Source: Amoebophrya sp. AT5.2
Lineage: Eukaryota > Sar > Dinophyceae > Syndiniales > Amoebophryaceae
Reading direction: 5' to 3'
Assembly (NCBI GenBank): GCA_005223375.1
Contig: RXOD01004197.1
Coordinates: 1-26,261 of the forward strand
Length of the DNA: 26,261 nt
Shown here: piece after piece, positions 9,701 to 18,507 of the stretch
Layout: the number at the start of each line of letters is the position of its first letter
Numbering within the stretch: position 1 is the first letter of the stretch
Translations under genes and position numbers: made by a program
The notes under the pieces: generated by a model
Databases searched by the model: none
The model's input: only the letters and a program-made list of their open reading frames with translations
What the model was told of the DNA's origin: nothing

Positions 9701-10555
9701 CATCTTCCCCAGAATGCGCCTCGTGTGCGCGAGACACATCGTGAGGTTCGATTGGTCGATGAACAGCCCGCACACCATCAGCGTGCGTGTGAGGTTTGCG
9801 ACCTCGTGCGGTGTTTGCGCGGCGTTGAAGAGAACCTCCCCGGCCTTCAGCACAAACTCCACTTTCCGCGCGCGCGGTCTCGACAGCGGCCACGACTTTT
9901 CCAGCTCGCCGAGCTTCTCCACACTCGGAAAAGAGTACGGCGGCTCCTCGTTCGTCGGCGTCGGATGCAGCAGGTGTGCATCGTCTGGGTGGAACAGCGT
10001 CCACTTCTTTTCTCCTTCAACCAAGTAGCACCAAAAGTTCGTGGGCCACGGGTCGATATGCAGCGCGGTTTTGCTGCCCTTGTTCCCGAGGAAAAGGGAC
10101 GGGTGGACGTAGGCGCTGCCGTGCAAGGTGCGTTCGCGCGTACGGTGCTTGAAGCAGTGCAGAAAGTACTTCGGCACGCGGACGTGCTGCTGAAACAGCC
10201 ACGGGAACTGCGTCGCGATGGCGCTGTCCTTCAAATAGACGCGCTGGCTCGAGCTCGACTGCTGCTGCTCGCACGCGTCGAACTCCGCGAAGAAGTCTTG
10301 GAAGGTGACGTCTTTCTCGGTCTCATCTGCGTTGCGAACCGTGAGGACCAGATTCGGGCGAACTTCGCGGCGCAGAAAATCGATGGAGAGCGCTTTCGCT
10401 TCCCCGCCAACAGCTGCGTAGTTGAGAACCTGTGGGCCAAGACCCTCGATCACGATCGGGTTCTTGGACTGTTGAATTTTGCGACGGAAGTCCGCCACTG
10501 ACAAATCGCGATAATGGTATCGCTCCAGGCGATACCGAGAGGGGGAGGGCGGCAT
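6785..10555 (-). CDS. JmjC/cupin_8 domain protein with C-terminal repeat motifs
   Basis: The protein has 1256 residues from the ATG at 10555. Residues ~1-265 form a cupin_8/JmjC-type Fe(II)- and 2-oxoglutarate-dependent oxygenase domain. The metal ligands are visible as H166-x-D168 in the context HIDPWPTNFW, with the distal histidine H250 in TPHEV. The segment YLVEGEKKWTLF is the usual 'v.G.K.w.lf' strand, and the N-terminal KNPIVIEG also fits the family. Relatives hydroxylate proteins, or demethylate them in some cases; the substrate here is unknown. The remaining ~950 residues are mostly Ala/Ser/Gly/Pro/Thr low complexity with helical islands. They include a calcium-loop-like DLDGDGAMDARA (481-492) and four copies of an R-F-V-x-G-[KR] motif at the end. 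The frame stays open ~87 codons upstream without an ATG and encodes a basic, hydrophobic stretch. An upstream exon or a non-ATG start that adds a targeting sequence is therefore possible. Confidence 0.8.
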   Translation of the reverse strand: MPPSPSRYRLERYHYRDLSVADFRRKIQQSKNPIVIEGLGPQVLNYAAVGGEAKALSIDFLRREVRPNLVLTVRNADETEKDVTFQDFFAEFDACEQQQSSSSQRVYLKDSAIATQFPWLFQQHVRVPKYFLHCFKHRTRERTLHGSAYVHPSLFLGNKGSKTALHIDPWPTNFWCYLVEGEKKWTLFHPDDAHLLHPTPTNEEPPYSFPSVEKLGELEKSWPLSRPRARKVEFVLKAGEVLFNAAQTPHEVANLTRTLMVCGLFIDQSNLTMCLAHTRRILGKMERALAEKVMAEQDVQEVVGEKNENESDLLGRTRARTLTSGVALYPDYMEAAQNVERGDGGEGGHALGSAELRLSSHAASSEAADDLTLFDGWVLHNAHATRSALASVRESGKAGAEAKNEISSLRSQSRLTARATTAVVGKKEDPYFALTEAMENGTDVLYYTLYDLTHYSKASSMRVQEMGQDLIPGEELRAEVDLDGDGAMDARANDNDEDHGMERLKGGKPAAAPASPGAPVSTKTPSRETASSGTPGSVQPLPRPLEATPCSVGNRYGYVQADMHATTPTPLSQPTTGTRPTPNVLIPDPSHLPSVEGWATDMIESSAFYPAYPLPRLSYTSTSLDRERALWQRDDLRSQLRMPGIAADSKLANYLEIMMSQDCEDDAKNANDSGPPRSLAMFRNHWRRPGTMSGGGVAPRPGAGNMLASASTAHTASTTANGVGASLTASSSPPGSSAPGSTSPYHSTASAAPSSSSPNKSELKIHMISRAEDRFPSQRSVEKTQSGSAPSAGTGAAVASRTATSGTVGGYDDSLVVGAASSSKHAAKGGGAGGKPGSVSKKEPVAGTTGATRPAAPSPYAAMLTKAQLEFRIYRRSCMLRALEEIDFPDLEQDLDYAETYNYVLQKNEDEDPDITASSMVGLFPLHAGFRLDERTRLHPTGVAAPASPPSSQQAKSNRSAAPDDSQHLYIGGGAGVAGGAAANKLLLPGVAPSSGSTFYFPVSGDSVLALSEHTGGPPGGNESSSAGGGAPSSTAGSGNSAADSASPAETITTVATTTANAGVAGSSTAADTARMRTNTRVFVQGRRRPELASSGSSHGRGPPGEIAVDTARIEIDEAFAVLGSPAAATTTNDPAVAVLTPPPRTPGRLQGDERFFVNGKRTLGREGPVGPPPLSKNIPSREESGERYFVNGRNLSSASARALTADEANVATPPTGTFQPPPRTPGRPDGDERFFVNGKRRADTPGASIMSSSIS
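6833..7321 (-). repeat. Four coding repeats of an [FY]FVNG-[KR] motif
   Basis: Within the JmjC protein C-terminus, GDERFFVNGKR occurs exactly at 6833-6865 and 7070-7102, a variant GERYFVNGRN at 6971-7000, and a more distant NTRVFVQGRRR at 7289-7321. The two exact copies are each preceded by PPPRTPGR. Synonymous codons differ between the copies, so this is an old or selected protein repeat rather than a recent DNA duplication. Confidence 0.8.
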
Positions 10556-11698
10556 CAGCGACACTGAGTTGCTCGCAGGAACAGGAGGGCGTGCACCACC
10601 ACGCGGAGCCCGGTTAAATCGTTTGATATGAAAGAGGTGAAGAAGCACCAGTGTCGAGTGAAGGCGTATGAATAAAGTTCTCAACAATTGCAGCAGTGGT
10701 ACACTCCCACTCCCGCGCCAGGTGCTTCCAATCGAAAGAATCAGAGATGAAGATGACTGAGTGAAAATGTCAATATTTCAACCAGGAGACCAGCACCAGA
10801 GCACCAGGTCGTTGGGCTGAAAAGTTGAAGTTGTCGTGTCAAGATCGAATGATGAAAAAACGAATTTCAATTTTTTGAAAAAAAATATATGAGCGTATGG
10901 TTTAGGTGCGACTGCGACCTCCACCTCGTCGTCGCCCTGAAAATATAGATCATGATACACGACACAACTACATTAGTCCGCTTCCTTGGAGTTGGAGTCG
11001 TTCAACATTCATCACCTAACTCTAACACCTCACCGAAGCATCAACTACAAGGACCTTGCAAATTGGCATGGGCATCTGTGCTCTACTCTAAAAAGTCGTC
11101 CGACAACCGAAAGCGAATAGAAACACCGAAAAACAGCGAAAGTAAATCCGAAGAAAAGAGTCTCTGTCGCGAGTCACACTATCAGAAGGCCAGCATCAAC
11201 AACTTCGAACCGAGCAGTTGTAGCAATCAATATCTGAAATCATACCAACACACAGAGCCAACCGAAATCTTCAAAGACGTGGAAAAACTCCTGCCAGTAG
11301 ACTTTACAGCAGCCGAGTATGCCGGCGGCACCAGCGCAAAAGAGCTACGAGTAAAGAGCGAGTGCATGTGCAGGTCCGAACACATGCACAAGCACGACAC
11401 GGGAACGACTGTACTGGATGACGACACAAGCACGAGTTGTACTCTGTCGTCAAGAGGGCTGTTCGCTCTCGCTCGTCCAGTACCATTCTTTCAAACATCT
11501 GCAAGTTCGTCTCGTGACCCTTTGCGAGGGCTTCGGCTTGAAAAATCGAGCGACGAAGTAGTCGCAGAAGTCGATGACAAAATCTCGCTGCTTTCATCCG
11601 GACAACTTTTTTATTCTCGGTAATTGAAGTATTAGCTAGGCGCGCCAGAGCCAGTTTGGTCATTATAGTATCTGGCAATCGACGCCGTGACATTACCC
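10556..11698. other. Spacer between JmjC and U-box genes
   Basis: The left part (10556-10950) should hold the JmjC promoter and any upstream exon. It contains T/A-rich tracts and an acceptor-like TTTTCAG on the minus strand near 10937. The right part contains the doubtful plus-strand ORF annotated separately. It ends about 75 bp before the U-box gene stop, so the 3' UTR of the latter must overlap it on the other strand. Confidence 0.5.
10952..11623 (+). CDS. Possible plus-strand ORF of 223 residues, unrecognised
   Basis: An ATG at 10952 opens 223 codons to TAA in a region of moderate GC that is not opposite a known gene. An ORF this long is therefore less likely by chance than the many antisense shadows over GC-rich genes. 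The product is hydrophilic and Ser/Lys/Glu/Asp-rich, with no signal peptide, membrane helix or known motif. It would be divergent from the JmjC gene and convergent with the U-box gene, the only break in the uniform minus orientation. It could equally be chance or an untranslated region of the flanking genes. Confidence 0.27.
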   Translation: MIHDTTTLVRFLGVGVVQHSSPNSNTSPKHQLQGPCKLAWASVLYSKKSSDNRKRIETPKNSESKSEEKSLCRESHYQKASINNFEPSSCSNQYLKSYQHTEPTEIFKDVEKLLPVDFTAAEYAGGTSAKELRVKSECMCRSEHMHKHDTGTTVLDDDTSTSCTLSSRGLFALARPVPFFQTSASSSRDPLRGLRLEKSSDEVVAEVDDKISLLSSGQLFYSR

Positions 11699-14293
11699 CT
11701 ACGATGGGGCCGGGGCCGGGGCCGGGGCGGCGGCGGGCGCACTACTACTGACACCTGTTGCAGCGCGGATCTCTTCTTCCAGGGCTGTGTCTCGCTGCAG
11801 GCTATTCGCATTGAAGGCCTCTCCGGTAATCGGACAAACGTCCCCGTGCACAGCCGACCAGGCTTGCAGCGTCGCCAGCTCGTAGTAATGCACCGACCCG
11901 TCCGTCGGCGATACAAAGCGCACAGGTGCCGCCATCAGCTTGCCATCTATGTGGCACCGCCAGTGCTCCGGCACGGCGTCTGCGTCTGCGGCACGAAGGG
12001 CGTAGTTGTTCTTCGTCTTCAGAGCGTTTCCATTTGTTTCAGCAACGCCTTGCTGCTGGTTGACGTGGTTCAATCCGTCCTGCTCTGCCGCGAGGAGGGA
12101 TCCGACGTGCTCTGGCGGTTTTGCGCGTCGGTTGGGCCTCGCGGCAGCTGGAGAGCCTTGCTCAGCCACGAACTGCTCGGGTGCTGCGCGATAACGTTGC
12201 TGCTGCTCGTAAAATGCGAGGCTGTTGTCGCCGCTCGAAAGTCCCGGCGGTGCGTGTACCGCTTCTATTGGCCGCTCGTCCACCACCGGCGCAATATTAA
12301 GAAGATGTTGCTCTGCAGCGCCTCCAGGAGCCTGACCACATGGTACCCCGCCAAGCTGCAAGCCGGACCAGTACGCGGCCGCGGATTCCTTCTTCCGATA
12401 CGCGAAAAACTGGCCGAGCCAGGCGACCGCCGCACGCCAGAACGGACCGAGAACCGCCTCCTGCTGCCCGGCCTCCAGCAAGTTGTTCCCTGCCTCGTCG
12501 AACACGACCACCGCGGCTGCCGGTTGCAAAACGCCCTCGAAGAGCTGTTGCTGGTGCAGTTCCTGCTCTTGCTGCGCTAGCGCCAGTCCCTGTTCGACCT
12601 CGAGGTCCTCTCGGCGCGGGTCACTCACGTGCAGCAGGTCGTCGCTCGCAACACTCGCCGACAGCAGCACCAGTTTCGCGTACAACACTAGATCCTGCGG
12701 CGATGGCGGTATGAACGTCGTCTCGTCCTCCCCGCCGGGTCGAATTCGCACGTTAAGCGCGAATCTGTCCACCTCCACCGGCCACGCCCGCGGCGTCGGC
12801 GAAAACAGCACGCTCCGGGACTCCAGGAACAAATCTTCGGGCAGCAAGGCGGATTCCATCACGATGCCGGGGTCCAGGAGCTTCAGGGCGAGCAAGGCAT
12901 CGACCGTCTCCGCAAACACCGCGTCCCAAGCGCTCAACTTACCGGAAAAGAACACCTTCACGTGCACAAAATCCGCAACCGACTTCCCATACAGCTGCAG
13001 ATGCCGCTTCAGCCGGCCGAAGAACGTTCGGTGCCGGGCGGACGCCCAAATCGCGTAGCGGGGATCGGTCACGATCGCGCACATCTCTGTGACGCAGCGA
13101 CACAGGCTGCCAAACACGACGCGAAACTCCTCGCTCCGCAACTTCGGACCGGCCTTCTTCGCCGCGCGTGTTTGAGTACTTGAACTGGAGCCGCCTCCGC
13201 CAACATGATCCACACCGGCTCCCAGCGTTTGTTCGTACGTCATGATCCCCATCAGATCCCCCTCGTCTTCGTACAGGTCTTCCTCGTACGCCTCCGAGAA
13301 CAGGGCTTCCGACACCCGCAGCATCTTGTCCAGCAGTTCTTCGTCCACAAACGCGAGGGAGAGTCTCCTCTTGAACTCGTAAACGTCGTGGAGGGCGCCG
13401 GTTTCGTCTGCAGCTCGCGTCTGCCGCTTCTTCGCCACTGCGTCCGCCGCGGCGAGGTTCTCCTTTGCGATCCAAAGGTCAGCGATCGATTTCGCAATCC
13501 CCGGCTCCATCCGCAGAACCAGCTGGGCAACCGCAATCGGAAAGCGGACGTCGTTGTTGCAGAGCTCGAGGAAGACGGAGCCCGGCAGCGCGTTCGTGTG
13601 CAGGCAGACGCACAGCACGCGCCACATCGCCTGGCACGTGAGGCGATTGCTCACGATGGAGGAAGAAGAGCCGCCCGAGCTTCCTAGCGCCACCTCTTTC
13701 AAGGCGTAGTCGAAGGGCTCGGCGACGTGCTCGAGGATGGTTTCCCCCACCGTTGCGGGATCCTCTCCTCCTGTGTCTGCAGTATCTACCGCAGGCGCCG
13801 CAGCACCCGTCCCGCTCCCGGAAGACAAAGGCAGAGCTGAGGATGAGCTCAGTACGCCGAGCAGCTCCGGAGTGGTTTCGCGCGAAAAGGCTTCCGTGGC
13901 TGCGATTCCTCCTGGCAACTGTAGCGTCAGCAGCATGGCGTTGAAGACGTGCAGAAACGGCAGCACGCTCCCCGGCATGGCGTCGTCGTCGTCCTCGTCG
14001 AAAAGTACTGACAGCGATTCCTGCCCTGCGCGGTGTCCGTCGACCAGCAGCGGCAACACTGCGACACCCACCGCCAGCACATCGCAGCCGAACAGACGCG
14101 CAACGGCAACGTTTATCGGCGCGTTCGGATGGCCAGTTTCGATCACCTGCGGATCGAGTGCGAGAATGCGCTGGAACCGCTCCTGGAGGCCGGCGTCTTG
14201 CTGCGCTGAAAGGTAGGCTTCGGAACGATTCAGCACGTCGCGCAATTGCCCAACCTCGTCCTGCACGATCGCGGCGACGGTAGAGGCCGACAT
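11699..14293 (-). CDS. U-box domain protein, likely E3/E4 ubiquitin ligase
   Basis: The protein has 864 residues from the ATG at 14293; the frame is open upstream but has no other ATG. The last ~90 residues carry a U-box. It begins VPEHWRCHIDGKLMAAPVRF (the 'f.cpI..~lM.~PV' strand), continues through YYELATLQAW, then GDVCPITGEAF (the 'cPltg' turn), and ends with a terminal helix (LEEEIRAAT). U-boxes adopt the RING fold without zinc and recruit ubiquitin-conjugating enzymes. The ~770 residues before it are largely helical with no motif I can name, broken by acidic runs (DEDDDDA, EEDLYEDEGD) and Ser/Gly or Gln-rich inserts. A C-terminal U-box behind a long helical body recalls Ufd2/UBE4-type E4 enzymes, but I see no diagnostic Ufd2 core sequence, so that link is only a suggestion. 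The tail is Ala/Pro repeats. Confidence 0.72.
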   Translation of the reverse strand: MSASTVAAIVQDEVGQLRDVLNRSEAYLSAQQDAGLQERFQRILALDPQVIETGHPNAPINVAVARLFGCDVLAVGVAVLPLLVDGHRAGQESLSVLFDEDDDDAMPGSVLPFLHVFNAMLLTLQLPGGIAATEAFSRETTPELLGVLSSSSALPLSSGSGTGAAAPAVDTADTGGEDPATVGETILEHVAEPFDYALKEVALGSSGGSSSSIVSNRLTCQAMWRVLCVCLHTNALPGSVFLELCNNDVRFPIAVAQLVLRMEPGIAKSIADLWIAKENLAAADAVAKKRQTRAADETGALHDVYEFKRRLSLAFVDEELLDKMLRVSEALFSEAYEEDLYEDEGDLMGIMTYEQTLGAGVDHVGGGGSSSSTQTRAAKKAGPKLRSEEFRVVFGSLCRCVTEMCAIVTDPRYAIWASARHRTFFGRLKRHLQLYGKSVADFVHVKVFFSGKLSAWDAVFAETVDALLALKLLDPGIVMESALLPEDLFLESRSVLFSPTPRAWPVEVDRFALNVRIRPGGEDETTFIPPSPQDLVLYAKLVLLSASVASDDLLHVSDPRREDLEVEQGLALAQQEQELHQQQLFEGVLQPAAAVVVFDEAGNNLLEAGQQEAVLGPFWRAAVAWLGQFFAYRKKESAAAYWSGLQLGGVPCGQAPGGAAEQHLLNIAPVVDERPIEAVHAPPGLSSGDNSLAFYEQQQRYRAAPEQFVAEQGSPAAARPNRRAKPPEHVGSLLAAEQDGLNHVNQQQGVAETNGNALKTKNNYALRAADADAVPEHWRCHIDGKLMAAPVRFVSPTDGSVHYYELATLQAWSAVHGDVCPITGEAFNANSLQRDTALEEEIRAATGVSSSAPAAAPAPAPAPS

Positions 14294-15172
14294 CACGAAG
14301 CGTTGGTGGAGTCTTTGCTGGATCGATGGTGAACAGCAACAGCGAAGCCGTCGAACAACCGAAAATAGTAATAGTTATAGTTTTGGTTGAATAAGATTCG
14401 GGGGTGCGTATGATCCCGAAAAAGGCACAAAGCGAGAGACCTCGAACAGGGGTCGTAGCAGCTACAGCACCTGCGGGCAATTAAAAAGACCACTAACTTC
14501 CTACGACCAACAATATTCACTGTCGTCGCTCTTTCCTTCGCTCCCTTTGCGACAAGAAAAAACTTGTGCGCAGTACGTAGAAAAAAAACAATCTTCGCCA
14601 AGTCCGATGGGGACAAAACTGTACAACTAGCGTGCACCACTACATTCATATGGATCCAGCTATCCCGCGCGTTGCAGCGTTGGTGGCGCGTCGGCTATTC
14701 AGTGAGAAGGTGCTGCGTGGCTCCTCCAATCGTTGAGACTCGCTCCTAGAAGAGTCAAAGAAGTGAGTGTGTCAACGCTTTCCTGCCCGTTGTTTTGCGT
14801 TTCAAGTCAGACAATGCATTCAGAAGATCTGGTGGCCGGAAACGTTCGGCTTTGCATGAGTTACGTGGTCGTGACGTGACGAGGAGCGGGAGCCTATGTG
14901 GTCTAATTATAATTCTAAAGTCTACGTGGAGTTCTCCTCCTGTATCTGATGAAGTGGAAGTCGAAGTGGTGGTTTCATTATATGGTTTTTCGTTTGCATT
15001 TTCCAATCTCGAGCCACTTACAGACAATCGCCAACCACGTTCAGCTGGAAGAATCTACAGATAACAAAAATGCAAATGCTGTCGCGCACCAGACCGACAG
15101 ACACGATCGGCGAGATGCAGAAGATCATCGCCCAAGTCACCATGAGGGCTTTTTTATTTTTTATTTTTGCCA
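14294..15172. other. Spacer, no gene recognised
   Basis: About 880 bp of AT-richer DNA between the U-box gene start and the secreted-protein gene stop. Short ORFs on both strands lack motifs. Near the right end, T/A-rich sequence at 15150-15165 reads AAAAATAAAAAATAAAAAA on the minus strand, beginning about 8 nt after the neighbouring stop. Confidence 0.5.
15150..15165 (-). terminator. Candidate 3'-end signal with two AATAAA hexamers
   Basis: On the transcribed strand two AATAAA-like hexamers lie within 20 nt of the stop at 15173. The position is close to the stop for a polyadenylation signal, and use is inferred. Confidence 0.22.
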
Positions 15173-16738
15173 TTACTCTACTTCCTCGTCCTCCATGCGC
15201 CTCGAGAGTTCGGCGTCAAACTTGTACGTGCGCTCGAAGTCTGCCGCACGCATGACGAAGACGCCAGGCAGGCGCTCCTCGTCCGTCATCCCTCGGGCCG
15301 CACCTGCCGCAGACAAGGCGGTACCGGTCGAGAACAACGTCGCCTGCGGCGCAATGGGCATCACGACGTAGTCGCCGAGCCGGAGGCGCTGCAAGCCGCC
15401 CCAGGGCGCGAGCAGGAGCGGGACGGGCTCGTTCTTCGGATCTTCCTCCTCGAGCACACTAGTGAAGACACGGTGGGACCTGTCTGTGACGCGAACGGCG
15501 TGCACTGGCGACACCGGCATGTAGTTCCCTCCGGTGCGGCCGTCCCCATGGTTCACGAACACGTTGCGCGCCAAAAACTCACCCTGGTTGTTGAGAATCG
15601 GAAATTACACGAAGCTGTATCCATCCCGGAAAAAGAGTATGTATGAGACACATGGCATCATGCAGCAACGCTCAGCATCATGCAACGCTCAGGGCTACGG
15701 ATAGAAAAGTATACGTGCCACGAACCTCGAAAGCGGTACCCTAGCAACCACGACTGGAGTTTTCTTTTCGTCAGCGCCCCCACCTTGCCCTCCGTCCACA
15801 TTTACATAGTGCATGAAGCTTCCATCTCGCAGCTGCGTCGCCGCAAAAGTTGACGTTGGAAATGTCAAACCTTCCAAATAACTTCGTCCAGCAGCTCTGT
15901 CCACGTAGTAGTCCGCGCTGCCGTCGAATAGCTTCCGTAGCCTCTCTTGCTCCGCGAAAATTGTCAGTCTGACAATTTCTTCGTGTTTTAAATCCGCCTC
16001 GTTACACAGACTCGTCACAGCCTCCCGCAACGACTCACGCATAGTCAGTCGCGGCCGAGGCGCACGCGGAGAATTTCCTGTTGGTTGCCGCCCTCGACCA
16101 CAACCTGTTTGCGACGTGCTCGCGCAGTCGGTGGAAGTACTAGGGGCCGCGCCCGCGCACTGCACATACGAGGATGTGAATCTGGCCGCAGGCGACTTCT
16201 GCTCACTGCTTCTGTTGCAGCCTTGCGCTGCCATCGATGAAGAAAAAGCGAGAACGGAACAGTCGGAGAAACTTCTCGTAGCAGCGTCGAGGACTTCGTC
16301 GCCATCAGAAGTGCTCGCTGCGACCGTTCGCGGCGGTCCGTCCACCCAGGGAGGCGGGATCGGCATCATTAGCCCGCTTCGGGTGCGCAGCACTCTATTG
16401 CTCCCTGGACGAGAAGATGAGCCTCCATGTTCTTTTTCCGTCTGATCACAACTTGCATGGTTTTGCAGCATGAGGGCGGCGAGTGTGTACCCACCACCGA
16501 GGTACATTAGCGGCCGCGCATTTGGGGGTGAAGACGAATTTTTAGCGGAGGAAGATCCACCGGGGGGCTGCATAGTCCGCGACAGCGCTTGACGAGCCTG
16601 ACGAGCATGGCGAGTCAAGCGAAACTGGTGCTGCGCCGCATCGACGCCGAAAGTAAAGCTGCCGCAAAGCAAGAGCACAAATGATACGGCCGCAGACAAT
16701 GACAACATCCTCGAAGATAGCATTCGAGCTCGGCACAT
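15173..16738 (-). CDS. Secretory or membrane-anchored protein, unknown function, two exons
   Basis: Proposed exons are 16738-15740 and 15583-15173, 469 residues in total. The ATG at 16738 opens a signal-peptide-like N-terminus: basic residues, then the core LSLSAAVSFVLLLCGSFTF, and a possible cleavage near VDAAQ. A basic stretch (RLTRHARQARQALSR) follows; a signal peptide followed by a basic, Ser-rich region can also be a bipartite plastid presequence. A short hydrophobic segment (MYLGGGYTLAALML) comes next, then Ser/Pro/Cys-rich low complexity, then a compact conserved-looking part starting LTMRESLREAVTSLCNEADL. Exon 2 has a beta-rich look (FLARNVFVNHGDGRTGGNYMPV, LRLGDYVVMPI). Joining is inferred because exon 2 has no ATG and its frame is closed by a stop just upstream. 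No family was recognised. Confidence 0.55.
15584..15739 (-). other. Inferred intron of the secreted-protein gene (156 nt)
   Basis: The donor AGG|GTACCG and acceptor AACCAG|GGT are both phase 0 and give VVVAR-GEFLARN. An alternative phase-0 donor, TTC|GTGGCA, 15 nt downstream, would add five residues. The acceptor is well supported: it is the only AG after the in-frame stop except one 6 nt downstream. The donor is less certain. Confidence 0.45.
15655..15691. repeat. Imperfect 20/17-bp tandem repeat in an intron
   Basis: GCATCATGCAGCAACGCTCA (15655-15674) is followed directly by GCATCATGCAACGCTCA (15675-15691). The copies differ only by a 3-nt GCA indel. Confidence 0.85.
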
Positions 16739-17473
16739 CAGCTCGTGTTCTCAAAGAAAAACTCTTATATTACGATCACGCCCAACCTCAAGCTGGGTCT
16801 AAAACGAAGGAAAACACTAAAGCGAATGAGGTGGCTATGCCTATTGTATTTGGGAGTTTTTGTCCTCAGAAATGAATAGTACGTAGAGCTGGGCGAGGAT
16901 TCAACATCACAATCAAATTTTTTTACAAAGACAAATATGATCAAAATTCCACTAGCTGAGAGCGAGACAGGCTAACTGCGTTCGAGGGTCTCAAAAGTGA
17001 GTTGGAGTCCTGATCTTCGAAACGCTTCGCGATCTTGTTGCAGAAAACGCAGCACATCCCCATGTAGCTAGAGTGTCAGTCACGAGCAGCAATAGCGTCC
17101 TTCTTTGTACATGTTCGTTTCCAATGGCTTGAGTTCCGCGTCTACCCACTCGTAGTTTTCTTTTTGTCCGGTAGAGGCAGTTCCAGCGGCCGCTATCGCC
17201 ATGGATGCGCATTCGTTAGCCTCTATGGCAATTCCCAACGACGTCGAGTAAAGGGTGAACGTTTCTTGTTTTGTTGATGTGACACCACCGCCATCAGGGT
17301 GACGGTGACGGTTGCATGATAATCTCTATCTAAATCAATGCGCAGGTAAGGGCATAAAATTATGGCTCTACTCTTCGCACTTCGGGCGGACTCGGACATC
17401 ATCTGGATCTGCCAGTAGACTCTATTTTTGTGTTCAAGCAATAAACTGTTTCTTTGTTTCCGTTTCTCATCGG
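16739..17473. other. Spacer, no gene recognised
   Basis: About 735 bp of AT-richer DNA between the secreted-protein gene and the glutathione S-transferase stop. A minus frame at 17223-17477 begins only with GTG, overlaps the stop of the neighbour and has no motif. No RNA gene or repeat is visible. Confidence 0.5.
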
Positions 17474-18507
17474 TCACACTTTGTAGTGGCCAGCGTGTAA
17501 ATGCTTGTATGCGGTGGTCTCCGGCATGGTGTCAACGCGCGTGTGAATGGCCCACAGGCGCGCAAAGTTGTCCCGCACGTAGGTCGTAGGAATGCCATCC
17601 AAAACGCCACTGCTCACCCAGCCCACAAAGCGCCAGATTGCCAAATCTGCGATGGAGATCCCAAAAGCAGGCACCACGCAGCTACCTGTCGTACGGTCGT
17701 GACCGTGGTGGCGCTGAGGAATGAGGTAGGCAGAGGAGCAAGTTCAAGTTTACTTTGATCAAGACTTCGACTTGTTGGAGTTGCTCTTTTTCTGGTGCAC
17801 CGTAACCAAAACTTGCACTCCCACTCGCATATTTTTCATACGCTACACGTGAAAATGTCATCGGAAAATGGATTTTTCTCATCACCACTGTCCGCAGCTC
17901 CTCCCTTGCTCGCTGCTGTATTTGCCTTCTCGAGAATCGTTTCCAAACCGGCGACAAATTGCGTCAGCCGCCCTTGCTCCGAGTCGCACAACTGTGCGCG
18001 CACCTGGACTTTTCTCTCCGGCGGCTGAATGCCCATCGTGCTCGTCAGCAAATCTGTCGCGCTTGTCAGCGCCCCCAGCGCCTGGTCGATTTGCGCGCCC
18101 AGCCATCCCAAAGGGTCCTGCGCAGGCTTCGGATACATCCCACACAGTTTTCCTGCAAACGAAGCAATGGCCTGCACCTCTGCCAGAATACTCTCGGTGA
18201 CGTCCTCCTCAGATTCCTTATCCCCTGCTGCCCCGTACTGAAGACTGACGCCGAGCGTTGGGTACTGCCCGAGCGGAAACAATCGGTTGAACGTCGCAGC
18301 ATCCTGCCTAACGGCTCGCATATTCACACGCTGGTCCTCAAAAGTCACAAGCGGTCCGTCGTCCTCTCCACCAAGCTGCCCAGTCTTGCGTCGCAGACCG
18401 TGGATGTGAAACGCCAACCGGATGCATTCTGCACGCCAAAAGGGGTGGTCGAGGTAGTACAGCCGCAAATGCACTGCGGAAACCGGCCCGGCAGTCGGGG
18501 AGGTCAT
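17474..18507 (-). CDS. Glutathione S-transferase, sigma-like, two exons
   Basis: Proposed exons are 18507-17849 and 17681-17474, 288 residues in total. The N-terminal thioredoxin-like domain shows LRLYYLDHPFWRAECIRLAF (residues 14-33), matching the GST opening with a candidate catalytic tyrosine at 17/18. GQYPTL (80-85) is the cis-proline motif that contacts glutathione. ESILAEVQAIASFAGKLCGM (105-124) fits the 'eS.AI.ryla' region. Exon 2 encodes GISIADLAIW, the C-domain motif with the S-x-x-D N-capping box (229-232). Conjugation of glutathione to electrophiles, or a related reductase or isomerase role, is expected; substrate unknown. At 288 residues it is longer than the usual ~210, owing to insertions around 40-60 and 195-215. 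There is no signal peptide, so it is likely cytosolic. Class assignment is by resemblance only. Confidence 0.75.
17682..17848 (-). other. Inferred intron of the glutathione S-transferase gene (167 nt)
   Basis: The donor TTCAC|GTGTAG is phase 2. With the acceptor GGTAG|CTGC it joins to DDIFT-CVVPAFGISIADLA in frame. Using the AG 4 nt earlier creates an immediate stop. Splicing unites the two halves of the GST fold, which is the main argument. Confidence 0.55.

Noticed and set aside
10778..10960. Acidic frame behind TTTTCAG as an extra JmjC exon
   Set aside because: It starts at GTG, soon becomes Phe/Lys-rich from A/T tracts, and no phase-matched donor to the JmjC frame was evident.
11195..11215. 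TTCGAACC as a possible tRNA B box
   Set aside because: The flanking bases do not extend the B box and no A box or acceptor stem could be matched nearby.
11304..11693. Minus frame of 129 codons downstream of the U-box stop
   Set aside because: Arg/Cys/Leu-rich, no motif, overlaps the longer plus-strand ORF; probably 3' UTR sequence.
13479..14480. Long minus-strand frame (333 codons) overlapping the U-box gene 5' half
   Set aside because: It is an Arg/Ala-rich shadow of the GC-rich U-box frame, with no motif; the U-box frame has the conserved domain and better composition.
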